Source of the DNA: Fictibacillus macauensis ZFHKF-1
Lineage (GTDB): Bacteria; Bacillota; Bacilli; Bacillales; Fictibacillaceae
Direction: 5' to 3'
Assembly: GCF_000269865.1 (NCBI RefSeq)
Contig: NZ_AKKV01000030.1
Span: 62,001 to 126,000 of the forward strand
Length of the DNA stretch: 64,000 bases
Within the stretch, counting starts at the first letter, position 1. Every line of letters begins with the position of its first letter. Shown here one piece after another: positions 43,125 through 51,652 of the stretch. The notes beneath the pieces were generated by a model that had not been told where the DNA came from, searched no databases, and saw only the letters and a list, made by a program, of their open reading frames with translations. The translations under genes were made by a program, and so were the position numbers.

Positions 43125-44297
43125 TTACGGGTTGATTTTCGTATTGAACACTTGCTTACCCTCTTTGTATTCTAGGATGGATGCAGACTTAATTGGATCG
43201 TGCTTTTTATCAAGCGTTAATTTTCCAGAAACGAGTGTTAATTCTTTTGTTTCTTCTAACGCTTTTTTAATCGTTTCAGGCGTAACATCTCCTGCTCGTT
43301 TAATAGCATCTGCTAAATAATAAGCGGTATCGTAGCCTAGTGCACTAAAAGCATCTGGTGATTTTCCGCCATATTTCTTTTTAAAAGCCGAAACAAACGT
43401 TTGAATTTTTTTATCAGGATCAGCTGCGGAGTAATGGTTTGTAATATACGTTTTATTTAAGGCTTTATCACCAGCAATTTCTACAAGCTTCGGAGAATCC
43501 CAGCCATCTCCACCCATAATTGGCACCTTAATGCCTAAATCCCGTGCTTGCTTAATAATAAGACCAACTTCTTCATAATAGCCTGGTAGAAAAATGAAAT
43601 CTGGTTTTGCAGCCTTTAAGCGTGTTAACGTCGCTCTAAAATCTGTGTCTTTTGCCACATATGCTTCTTCCGCAACGATCCTTCCACCTTTTTGCTTATA
43701 GGCATCTTTAAAAGCTGCGGATAGTCCTTTCGAATAGTCACTTGCACTATCAATAAATACAGCCGCTTTTTTCGTTTTCAATTTGTCCAAGGCGAAATTA
43801 GCAGCTACAGTACCTTGAAAAGGGTCAATAAAGCACGTACGGAAGACGTAGTCATTTACTTTCCCATCTTTATTCGTAATATCAGGATTTGTCCCTGTAG
43901 GTGTAATAAGCGGTACTTTATTTTTGTTAGCAATCTGTACTTGTGCGAGTGTATCAGTACTCGTAGCCGAACCGATAATGGCAGCTACTTTATCGCGACT
44001 TACAAGTTTAATAGAACCACTCGTTGCTTCGGCAGCATCGGACTTATTATCCACTTTTACGAGCTTAATCTTTTTACCTTTAATGCCACCCTTATTGATT
44101 TCATCCAAACCGAGCTGTAATCCCTCATTTATTGATTGACCATAAGAAGCTGTGTTTCCAGACAGCTCCAAATTCGCACCAATTACGATTTCTTTACTAT
44201 CTGTGCCGCCATTTGTTGCATTTGATCCACAACCTGCTAGTATACTTGCGGTTAAAGATAATGATACTAATGTGCCTGCCCATGCCTTCTTTTTCAT
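43125..44297 (-). CDS. livK: Branched-chain amino acid binding lipoprotein LivK/LivJ-like
   Basis: A 390-residue substrate-binding lipoprotein of the type I binding fold. The lipobox is SILAGC (Cys about residue 22), with GSNATNGGTDSKEIVIGA following. The binding lobe has GANLELSGNTASYGQSINEG and DKNKVPLITPTGTNP-type segments. ATG 44297 lies seven bases after AGGGGG, and the TTG two codons earlier is less likely. It is the first gene of the importer operon, 62 bases after a CodY box. It delivers Leu/Ile/Val to LivHMGF. Confidence 0.92.
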   Translation of the reverse strand: MKKKAWAGTLVSLSLTASILAGCGSNATNGGTDSKEIVIGANLELSGNTASYGQSINEGLQLGLDEINKGGIKGKKIKLVKVDNKSDAAEATSGSIKLVSRDKVAAIIGSATSTDTLAQVQIANKNKVPLITPTGTNPDITNKDGKVNDYVFRTCFIDPFQGTVAANFALDKLKTKKAAVFIDSASDYSKGLSAAFKDAYKQKGGRIVAEEAYVAKDTDFRATLTRLKAAKPDFIFLPGYYEEVGLIIKQARDLGIKVPIMGGDGWDSPKLVEIAGDKALNKTYITNHYSAADPDKKIQTFVSAFKKKYGGKSPDAFSALGYDTAYYLADAIKRAGDVTPETIKKALEETKELTLVSGKLTLDKKHDPIKSASILEYKEGKQVFNTKINP

Positions 44298-44358
44298 GTT
44301 CAATCCCCCTCTTTTTTGGATAAATCATCATTAATGTTTAAATATTGTAAATAAAATC

Positions 44359-44373
44359 AATATTCTGAAAATA
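44359..44373. promoter_or_regulatory. CodY box upstream of the liv operon
   Basis: AATATTCTGAAAATA matches AATTTTCWGAAAATT at 13 of 15 positions and is palindromic. It lies 62 bases before livK, and CodY is the known repressor of branched-chain amino acid uptake. Confidence 0.7.
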
Positions 44374-44635
44374 TTTTACATTATTTCCATACCACCCGTC
44401 TATAGTACGATATTGAAGTGAATATTCCTGCTTCTTACTAAAATATTACTACGTTGCAGGACAAATGATTCTTCGACAAAAATTTCTGTGTACACGCATG
44501 TGGGAAAGCACAGTGTGTGTTTTCTATTTTTTGCTAATACTATCGATAGACAGACTTCTCAAGCGCTTCTTACTCGTACAAGATCCATTTTTTTAATTCT
44601 TATCTATTCTTTTCACACTTCACTAACAATGACAA

Positions 44636-44664
44636 TTTTGTTTCCGCCTAACGAGTGCTATAAT
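44636..44664 (+). promoter_or_regulatory. Probable SigA promoter of glnS
   Basis: TTTTGT (or TTGTTT with a 15-base spacer), then TATAAT 17 bases later. The -10 is 35 bases before the start codon. Confidence 0.45.
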
Positions 44665-44698
44665 GGGGAAATAGAATAAACAGAAAGGCTGATACGGG

Positions 44699-46360
44699 AT
44701 GGAAGAAAACTCTAATTTTATACGAAGTATCATTAAAGAAGATTTAGCTTCAGGTAAACGAAAGAATGTGGTAACACGCTTTCCACCAGAACCAAATGGT
44801 TATCTACATATCGGACATGCAAAGTCGATCGTGATTAACTTTGGAATAGCCGATGAATTTAATGGAACGACTAATTTACGTTTCGATGATACGAATCCAT
44901 TAAAGGAAGATCAAGAATACGTAGATGCAATTAAACATGATGTGGAATGGCTAGGTTATCAGTGGGAAAACCTCCACTATGCTTCTAACTATTTCTCAGA
45001 AATGTATGAGCGTGCAGTCCTTCTGATCAAAAAAGGAAAAGCGTATGTAGATGATCTTTCTGCAGAAGAAATTCGTGAATACCGCGGCACACTAACAGAA
45101 CCCGGTAAAGAAAGTCCGTACCGCAATCGTACAGTAGAAGAAAATCTCGATCTCTTTCTTCGTATGAAAAATGGTGAATTCGAAAACGGACAAAAAGTGC
45201 TACGCGCAAAAATTGATATGACTGCTGGGAATATTAATATGCGTGATCCGGTACTTTATCGCGTGTCTCATGCAACCCACCATAATACAGGAGATACGTG
45301 GTGCATTTACCCGATGTATGCATTCGCTCATCCTCTAGAAGATGCCATTGAAGAGGTTACGCATTCACTTTGTACAACTGAATTCGAAGAGCAACGTCCA
45401 CTGTATAACTGGGTCATTGAAGAATGTGAGATGGAAGCTAAACCGCAACAAATAGAATTTGGTCGCTTGAACATTGAGAATACAGTAATGAGTAAGCGTA
45501 AATTAAAGCAGCTTGTTGATGAAAACTATGTAGATGGCTGGGATGATCCGCGTATGCCAACCATTTCTGGACTGCGTCGCAAAGGTTTTACTCCTGAATC
45601 TATTCGTGAATTTGTTCAAGCAACCGGCGTATCCAAAGGTTCCGGTGCAGTTGACGAAGCTATGCTTGATCACTTTGTGCGTGAAGATTTAAAAATGAAA
45701 GCACCGCGCACCATGGGTATTCTTAACCCATTAAAGGTCGTGATTACGAACTATCCAGAAGGACAAGTAGAAATGCTTGATGCTGAGATCAATCCAGAAA
45801 ACCCGGAAATGGGCTCTCGTCAAATTCCGTTTTCCCGGGAAATTTATGTCGAACAAGATGATTTCATGGAAGATCCTCCAAAAAAATATTTCCGCCTTTT
45901 CCCTGGAAATGAAGTTCGTTTAAAGCATGCTTACTTCATTAAGTGCGAAGAAGTAATTAAGGATGATGAAGGGAACGTCATTGAATTACGCTGTACGTAT
46001 GATCCAGAAACGAAAAGTGGTTCTGGCTTTACGGGGCGTAAAGTCAAAGGAACGCTTCACTGGGTTGAAGCAACACAAGCTGTGTCAGCACAATTCCGCT
46101 TATATGAACCACTCATTCGTGATGAAGATTTAAAATCGGCTGACGGAAATGAAGGGAAAACATTCCTCGATTTTGTAAATGAGCAGTCATTAAGTATTCA
46201 ACACGGCTTCATTGAGCCAACTATGAAAGACAGCAAGCCACATGATAAGTTCCAATTTTTCCGTCATGGCTATTTTAATGTTGATCCAAAACATACAACA
46301 GAAGAGCAACTTGTTTTTAACCGTATTGTTTCATTAAAAAGCTCCTTTAAATTAAAATAA
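44699..46360 (+). CDS. glnS: Glutaminyl-tRNA synthetase GlnS
   Basis: A 553-residue class I synthetase that charges tRNA-Gln. The Rossmann domain starts [16 protein letters not shown] (HIGH), and the KMSKS-type loop reads [10 protein letters not shown] (about residue 262). The GlnRS-type anticodon beta barrels occupy the last 200 residues ([16 protein letters not shown]). Length fits GlnRS, not GltX (about 490). It starts at ATG after AAAGGCTGATACGGG. Most Bacillales make Gln-tRNA only by GatCAB transamidation, so a dedicated GlnRS is noteworthy. It is a single-gene unit. Confidence 0.95.
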   Translation: MEENSNFIRSIIKEDLASGKRKNVVTRFPPEPNGYLHIGHAKSIVINFGIADEFNGTTNLRFDDTNPLKEDQEYVDAIKHDVEWLGYQWENLHYASNYFSEMYERAVLLIKKGKAYVDDLSAEEIREYRGTLTEPGKESPYRNRTVEENLDLFLRMKNGEFENGQKVLRAKIDMTAGNINMRDPVLYRVSHATHHNTGDTWCIYPMYAFAHPLEDAIEEVTHSLCTTEFEEQRPLYNWVIEECEMEAKPQQIEFGRLNIENTVMSKRKLKQLVDENYVDGWDDPRMPTISGLRRKGFTPESIREFVQATGVSKGSGAVDEAMLDHFVREDLKMKAPRTMGILNPLKVVITNYPEGQVEMLDAEINPENPEMGSRQIPFSREIYVEQDDFMEDPPKKYFRLFPGNEVRLKHAYFIKCEEVIKDDEGNVIELRCTYDPETKSGSGFTGRKVKGTLHWVEATQAVSAQFRLYEPLIRDEDLKSADGNEGKTFLDFVNEQSLSIQHGFIEPTMKDSKPHDKFQFFRHGYFNVDPKHTTEEQLVFNRIVSLKSSFKLK

Positions 46361-46365
46361 GCACG

Positions 46366-46399
46366 AAAAGAGAACCTAGTGAAAACTAGGTTCTTTTTC
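46366..46399 (+). terminator. Terminator of glnS
   Basis: AGAACCTAGT, loop GAAA, ACTAGGTTCT, then TTTTT. Confidence 0.9.
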
Positions 46400-46582
46400 T
46401 GTATCACGGCATATGCCGCATCAATACGGTGGATGCACCGCAGCTATGCAGTGATGCCTTCTATCTTATGTAAAAGCGATGATTTCAAAATTCCCTTTTG
46501 ATACCAACTTTTTTATTTGTTATGCTTATTATTAAGTAGTGAAACTTTTTTGTATACAGGATTGAAACAGGAGGGGAACGCA

Positions 46583-47875
46583 ATGTTAGCGCTTTTAGGC
46601 TTTCTATTAATTCTTACTTTCATGATACTAATTTTAACGAAACGATTAACTGCCATTGTAGCACTTATCATTGTTCCCGTTATATTCGGCTTAATTGGAG
46701 GCTTTACAACAGAGCTAGGTCCGATGGCTTTAGAAGGCATTAAAAGCGTTGCTCCAACAGGAATCATGATCTTATTTGCCATTCTTTATTTCGGCATCCT
46801 CATTGATGCCGGTGTATTTGACTCCGTCATTGCGCTCATTTTAAGAATTGTAAAAGGCGACCCTGTAAAAATCACACTTGGAACAGCCATACTTGCTTTG
46901 TTCATTTCACTAGATGGTGATGGAACGACAACTTATATGATTACGATATCTGCGATGTTACCACTCTATAAGCGTATTGGGATGCGTCCTTTGCTCTTAG
47001 CTGGAATTGCGGTTTCTGCGTCCGGAGTCATGAATTTACTTCCATGGGGTGGACCGACGGCGCGAGCCATGACAGCACTTCATCTAGAAATGTCTGATAT
47101 TTTCACGCCAGTTATTCCAGCAATGATTGGAGGCATACTTTTTGTCCTGTTCATGGCTTATACACTAGGGAAAAAGGAGCGTAAACGCATCGGAGTCATT
47201 CCAATTGAAGGAGATTCCACTCCCTTTTTAAGCGCAGCACTTCAATCAAATAGTTTGAAGAGGCCTCAGCTTTTAGTACCTAACGTCACTATTACCTTGT
47301 TATTGCTTGTAGCCTTAATTATGGAATGGTTACCACCTACCGTCCTTTTTATGGTTGGCTTTGCTGTTGTTATTACGCTGAACTATCCAAATCGTAGCAC
47401 TCAAAAAGAGCGCGTTGCTCAGTATGCTGACAATGCCTTATCCGTTGTTAGCATGGTTTTTGCAGCCGGTATATTCACTGGCATTTTATCAGGTACTAAA
47501 ATGATTGACGAAATTGCAAGCGTTATCATTTCAAATGTGCCTGCTGGAGCTGGTTCTCATTTCGCTCTTATTACAGCTATTTTGAGTGCTCCTCTTACTT
47601 TTTTCATGTCTAATGATGCCTTTTATTATGGTGTGCTCCCCTTGCTTGCTAAAGCAGGCGCTGGTTTTGGCATTGATCCAGCCATGATTGGGCGTGCGTC
47701 TTTATTAGGACTACCTGTGCACTTATTAAGTCCACTCGTTCCTTCTACTTATTTGCTTGTTGGCATGGTTGGTGAAGAATTTGGCGATCTTCAACGTACT
47801 TTTTTGAAGTGGGCTTGCGGTAGTACCCTCGTTATGATCATTGTTGCTTCAGTATTTGCCATCATTTCACTTTAA
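46583..47875 (+). CDS. CitMHS family citrate/organic-acid transporter
   Basis: A 430-residue secondary transporter with 11-12 membrane segments, of the CitMHS family (metal-citrate/proton symport; B. subtilis CitM, CitH and YraO). Motifs include LFISLDGDGTTTYMITISAM, GGPTARAMTAL and, near the end, LGLPVHLLSPLVPSTYLLVG. ATG 46583 follows AGGAGGGG at a proper distance, and the frame further upstream has no site. No citST-type sensor pair is adjacent. Metal specificity cannot be read. Confidence 0.87.
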   Translation: MLALLGFLLILTFMILILTKRLTAIVALIIVPVIFGLIGGFTTELGPMALEGIKSVAPTGIMILFAILYFGILIDAGVFDSVIALILRIVKGDPVKITLGTAILALFISLDGDGTTTYMITISAMLPLYKRIGMRPLLLAGIAVSASGVMNLLPWGGPTARAMTALHLEMSDIFTPVIPAMIGGILFVLFMAYTLGKKERKRIGVIPIEGDSTPFLSAALQSNSLKRPQLLVPNVTITLLLLVALIMEWLPPTVLFMVGFAVVITLNYPNRSTQKERVAQYADNALSVVSMVFAAGIFTGILSGTKMIDEIASVIISNVPAGAGSHFALITAILSAPLTFFMSNDAFYYGVLPLLAKAGAGFGIDPAMIGRASLLGLPVHLLSPLVPSTYLLVGMVGEEFGDLQRTFLKWACGSTLVMIIVASVFAIISL

Positions 47876-47882
47876 ATAAGAA

Positions 47883-47921
47883 AATCCGAGTGGGTTGCAA
47901 AAAATCGCAAACACTCGGATT
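47883..47921. terminator. Bidirectional terminator after the CitMHS gene
   Basis: AATCCGAGTG pairs with CACTCGGATT, with A-rich flank on the minus-strand exit. Confidence 0.75.
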
Positions 47922-47927
47922 GTATCG

Positions 47928-48362
47928 TTATAGGCGATTATAATCACCTTTCCACTGTTGAATCTCTTTTTTAATGGTGGCAGGCTCTAATCCTTCTTTT
48001 ACCGCCCGTTCACACAAACTAGGAAATTCCTCATCACTAGCAAAGCGTAAAGCTACGACTTGACCGATAGAAAGTAAAGAAGGCAAACGCTCACCTGTTA
48101 AAATATAATAACGCAATGCTTCTTCTGCACGAATAGCCCGATCTTGTGCCCGTAACGGATACATACGAAGCAACATAAACGTTATAAGGACGACAATAGA
48201 GAGTAGAAAGAGAACGACAGAAAGCAGTTTATTTTCTCCGTGTATCCAAGACGTAATAAGGTATGTGATGGCTGTGCCAAAACTAGCAAGAACAAAGATT
48301 GACAACACATAATGATAGAGTGGATGCATTCGTGCATGATTCTTTAAATTTTGTTGTTCCAT
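47928..48362 (-). CDS. DUF6526-like membrane protein
   Basis: A protein of about 144 residues with two membrane segments in its N-terminal half (about residues 18-38 and 48-68), after NLKNHARMHPLYHYVLS. A soluble C-terminal half follows (RAQDRAIRAEEALRYYILTG). These blocks are usual for DUF6526 proteins of Bacillus. Function is unknown. The ATG at 48362 lies eight bases after AGGAG. It follows the ABC-2 permease gene directly and probably belongs to the same transcript. Confidence 0.7.
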   Translation of the reverse strand: MEQQNLKNHARMHPLYHYVLSIFVLASFGTAITYLITSWIHGENKLLSVVLFLLSIVVLITFMLLRMYPLRAQDRAIRAEEALRYYILTGERLPSLLSIGQVVALRFASDEEFPSLCERAVKEGLEPATIKKEIQQWKGDYNRL

Positions 48363-48373
48363 CATCTCATCTC

Positions 48374-49471
48374 CTATTCCCATTTAAAGGTTATACTTGC
48401 AATTACAAAAGCAATGATTAGCCATCCGGCTAGAATGAGCGCCTCCATCCCTAAGGAGGCAAAGGAAACACCTACATTCATCGTCTCTCGCAATGCTGTA
48501 GACAGATGAGAGATAGGGAGCAATTTAATAATCGGTTGCAAAAAGTCGGGCATATCTTTAATTGGAAAAAACACACCGCCCAGAAAAAGCATTGGAAACG
48601 ATAGAAAACCAGCAATTGGTGCTGCACTTTCCGGTGTTTTAGCGATGCCCGCAATAATAAAGCCAATGGCCATAAAAGCTAGGGTACCCAGAATAACAAA
48701 AGCAATTACTGACAGCCATGAGCCTCTAATAGCAACGCCAAAGACCATGCGTGCTACACCTAAAACAATGAGCGCTTGCAACCCATTTAATACGAGGCGC
48801 GCGGTAATTTGTGCAGCAATAAACGTATGGGCCTTTAACATGGTGCCTTGCATTCTCCGTAAGATCCCGCGTTCACGCCAAGAAGCAATTTGCCCAGCAA
48901 CACCATTCATATTGTTATTTAAGATCATCATCGCAACGATTCCTGGCACAAGAAAATCAATATAACTTAAATGTAGCGATTCAATACCCTCAGGTTGAAT
49001 AACGACTGATGGCTTGTATTTGGTTTGTTTTTTACTAATCGTATCAATTGCATTATTAACAAGCTGTTGTCCTACTTGCGATACGGTTAAATTTGTTTCA
49101 TCGTAATAGACAGGTAAAGCAAAAGGTGAGCCTGCACCTTTCTGCTTGATCCGCTCTTCATATCCTTTTGGAATTTGCAAAACGATTTGCAAATCACCTT
49201 GTTTTAGTGACGAAATGGCTTGCTCTTTTGTATTTTTTGCTTCAAAAGATAAGGCTTTATTTTTCTTTAACAACGAGAGTAATTCGTGCGATTGTGGGCT
49301 TTTGTCAGCATCGACAACGCCTACTGTTACGGAAATCCCCCCGCCTTTTCCTAACGTAAAACCAAGGACTACCATTAAAAAAATAGGAAAGGCTAGCGTC
49401 CAAAACAATACTTGTTTATTGCGAATAAAAATACGTAGCTGCGCTAAAGTTAACTGCCAATAAGCTTTCAT
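48374..49471 (-). CDS. ABC-2 type exporter permease
   Basis: A 365-residue ABC-2 permease. One N-terminal membrane segment (about residues 20-42) is followed by a large extracytoplasmic domain and five C-terminal segments (about 190-360), as in DrrB/YhaP-type drug or lantibiotic exporters. LLPISHLSTALRETMNVG is the usual ABC-2 end motif. It overlaps the ATPase gene by four bases. The substrate is unknown. It may handle drugs, peptides or lipids. Confidence 0.82.
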   Translation of the reverse strand: MKAYWQLTLAQLRIFIRNKQVLFWTLAFPIFLMVVLGFTLGKGGGISVTVGVVDADKSPQSHELLSLLKKNKALSFEAKNTKEQAISSLKQGDLQIVLQIPKGYEERIKQKGAGSPFALPVYYDETNLTVSQVGQQLVNNAIDTISKKQTKYKPSVVIQPEGIESLHLSYIDFLVPGIVAMMILNNNMNGVAGQIASWRERGILRRMQGTMLKAHTFIAAQITARLVLNGLQALIVLGVARMVFGVAIRGSWLSVIAFVILGTLAFMAIGFIIAGIAKTPESAAPIAGFLSFPMLFLGGVFFPIKDMPDFLQPIIKLLPISHLSTALRETMNVGVSFASLGMEALILAGWLIIAFVIASITFKWE

Positions 49472-50397
49472 TCTTCACGCAAGCTCCTTCCTGTCATATG
49501 GATAAAAACATCCTCTAAGGTAGCTGTCCTCGTTTGTAAATCTTCTAACGCAATCTGCCGTTCACTTGCTGTTTGGATTAAGCTTGTTAAGGTCAATTGC
49601 AAATCATCACTGTACAGAACGACTTCCTTTTCTTTGCAGTCTGCTTTCGTAACACCTTCAACCTTGGCCCATTCATTCAAATCTACTTCTGAAGAAACAG
49701 AAAAGGAAATCGCACTTGCCGCGTGAAGATTTCTCACTAATGTCTCTGGTGTGTCGAGTGCAATGAGCTCTCCACGATCCATAATCGCAATGCGGTCACA
49801 TAACACATGCGCTTCGTCCATGTAATGCGTTGTAAGCACGATTGTTTTTCCTCGCTTTTTTAACTTTAAGACAATATCCCAAAGCGTTCGACGTGCCTGT
49901 GGATCAAGCCCTGTTGTTGGTTCATCAAGAAAAATAACCCAAGGATCATGTACAAGAGCGAGTGCAATAGCAAGCCGTTGTTTTTGACCACCAGATAAAC
50001 TCTTAATGCGGCTTTTTCGCTTTTCGGTCAGAATCATATCATCAATCAATTCAGCAATCGGTAAATGCTTCGGATAAAAGCTACCATACATTTGTAAAAT
50101 TTCCTCAACGGTTAATAACTCAAATAGTGTCGTAGATTGCAGCTGTACACCAATGACTTCTTTTACTTTTTGTAGCTCTTTACGAATATTAAAGGAGCCA
50201 ATAAAGGCGGTCCCTTCCTCAGGTTTACGAAGACCGACCAACATTTCAAGTGTCGTTGTTTTTCCAGCACCATTAGGACCTAATAATCCAAAAACTTCTC
50301 CTTTTTGCACTTGAAAGGTTACCCCATTTACCGCAGTAAAATTGCCATAGCGTTTCACTAAAGAGTCAACTGTAATCATGGATTCCGCTTGCTTCAT
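49468..50397 (-). CDS. ABC-2 type exporter ATPase
   Basis: A 309-residue ATPase with Walker A GPNGAGKTTTLE, signature LSGGQKQRLA, Walker B FLDEPTTGLDP and H-loop TTHYMDEAHVL. The C-terminal about 90 residues form the usual extra domain, ending in TRTATLEDVFIHMTGRSLR (DrrA/CcmA-like). Walker and signature motifs are intact. It pairs with the adjacent permease. GGAGTGAGAAT precedes ATG. Confidence 0.87.
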   Translation of the reverse strand: MKQAESMITVDSLVKRYGNFTAVNGVTFQVQKGEVFGLLGPNGAGKTTTLEMLVGLRKPEEGTAFIGSFNIRKELQKVKEVIGVQLQSTTLFELLTVEEILQMYGSFYPKHLPIAELIDDMILTEKRKSRIKSLSGGQKQRLAIALALVHDPWVIFLDEPTTGLDPQARRTLWDIVLKLKKRGKTIVLTTHYMDEAHVLCDRIAIMDRGELIALDTPETLVRNLHAASAISFSVSSEVDLNEWAKVEGVTKADCKEKEVVLYSDDLQLTLTSLIQTASERQIALEDLQTRTATLEDVFIHMTGRSLREE

Positions 50398-50414
50398 ATT
50401 CTCACTCCATCTCC

Positions 50415-50540
50415 TTACCAGGTCCTTCTCGGGTTGTTTCGCGCAATCTCTTTACTGTATGCAGCGACTGAACCATTCATTTCAAAAAAGAACACAACAG
50501 GCCATATAGCGCCTACACCACATCCTGCTCTAAAACTCAA
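50415..50540 (-). CDS. Possible 41-residue membrane peptide (weak)
   Basis: A TTG-started frame between yceH and the ABC ATPase gene. It would encode a peptide with a hydrophobic core (GVGAIWPVVFFFEM) and a polar tail (AYSKEIARNNPRRTW). The tail composition looks protein-like, but the start has no ribosome site. An internal ATG (MNGS) also lacks one. It is offered only as a candidate, and may be chance. Confidence 0.25.
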   Translation of the reverse strand: MSFRAGCGVGAIWPVVFFFEMNGSVAAYSKEIARNNPRRTW

Positions 50541-50551
50541 CAGAAGAGAGT

Positions 50552-51628
50552 TTACTGCGACAGTACGCGTTTTGCATCTTCTCGCAACGTTTCTAAACGC
50601 TTCCGATCTTCAACACGCTTTAGGGATTGCTCATCTTTCACTTTTTTGTATTCATCAATTCCTTTTACAATCGTTCCCCACATTTCTTCAATCGTTTCCA
50701 TTTTGATACTCGAACTACCCGTTTGCCGCGCAATATCAATACTTTGATTCATAATGTCGCTCGTTACTTGTTTCAACCGTTCATTCGTCCGTTCTTCAAA
50801 TGCCTGAAGCGCATCAGAATGTAGCTTTTGACGTTTTGCATGCACCGACTGGATAATCCCCATTTTAAAAATCGGAATCGTTGTAATAAAGGCGCTATTA
50901 ATTTTAGCAACAAGATCATTATTACCGCGCTGCATTGTTTTTAGTTGAGGAGCAGCAATGACTGCTACCATTCTAGCTTTTTCTAAGTCATCCACTTTAC
51001 GTTCTAATAATTCTTTAGCAGCATGTACATTTTCAAGCTCAATACGCGCTAACTGGTCACCGCCATTCACACGCTCTTCTAGTTTGGGTAAAATGGTTGT
51101 TTTCACTTCTTCAAGCTTCAGTTCAGCTGCCACAGAATACTTCTCTAGTTCATAGTAATATTCAATATCTTCCTGATAAAGCCCTTCAATATCGTTATTC
51201 ATGCGCTTAAGCTCATCTTCAATAATGGCAAATTGTGCATGAATTTGATCAATTTCATTTCCCATCGTTTGATACTTTTTAAAAATAGCTTCTGCTGTTT
51301 GCTTAGCACGTTTAAATAGCTTATCCATGAATCCAGGTTCTTTTGTTAACTCTTTACTATCAAAGCGTTTCATCACTTTTTCTAGCTTATTTAATAACTG
51401 ACTAGATTCTTCTAATTTCGTTACCGACATAGAATCTAAAATGCGATCAGAAAAGCGTGACAAGCGCTCTGCTGGTTCCTTACCTAAAGAGAGCAATTCA
51501 TTTTGATCTCTTAAATCCATAGCTTGTACTAGTTGTAGGACTTGTGGTTCATTGCGAAGCTGCTCGCGAAGTTGATTCGCACTTCCTTCATTTAAATCCT
51601 GTTTTTGCAACTGTAATTCTGTGGTCAT
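50552..51628 (-). CDS. yceH: TelA family toxic-anion-resistance-type protein YceH
   Basis: A 358-residue helical cytosolic protein of the TelA family (tellurite resistance-like), with B. subtilis YceH as its counterpart. Blocks include LSRFSDRILDSMSVTKLEES, the central QTAEAIFKKYQTMGNEID and MIIQSVHAKRQKLHSDALQ-like segments. Coiled-coil character is strong (MKRFDSKELTKEPG onward). In B. subtilis yceGH follow the yceCDEF stress operon (TerD/TerC relatives), while here only the pair is present. The role is linked to stress or toxic anions by family, but the mechanism is unknown. Confidence 0.85.
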   Translation of the reverse strand: MTTELQLQKQDLNEGSANQLREQLRNEPQVLQLVQAMDLRDQNELLSLGKEPAERLSRFSDRILDSMSVTKLEESSQLLNKLEKVMKRFDSKELTKEPGFMDKLFKRAKQTAEAIFKKYQTMGNEIDQIHAQFAIIEDELKRMNNDIEGLYQEDIEYYYELEKYSVAAELKLEEVKTTILPKLEERVNGGDQLARIELENVHAAKELLERKVDDLEKARMVAVIAAPQLKTMQRGNNDLVAKINSAFITTIPIFKMGIIQSVHAKRQKLHSDALQAFEERTNERLKQVTSDIMNQSIDIARQTGSSSIKMETIEEMWGTIVKGIDEYKKVKDEQSLKRVEDRKRLETLREDAKRVLSQ

Positions 51629-51652
51629 AACAACCTCTCCTCTTCAAACAAT

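Larger units (their letters stand above)
44298..44698. other. Divergent intergenic region between livK and glnS
   Basis: About 400 bases. It contains the CodY box near livK and a SigA-type promoter near glnS. I looked for a T-box (AGGGTGG..ACCGCG) before glnS and found none. No further gene is supported. Confidence 0.6.

Noticed and set aside
44298..44698. T-box leader in front of glnS
   Set aside because: I looked for the AGGGTGG-type T-box sequence and specifier hairpins and found none. The promoter lies only about 35 bases from the start codon.
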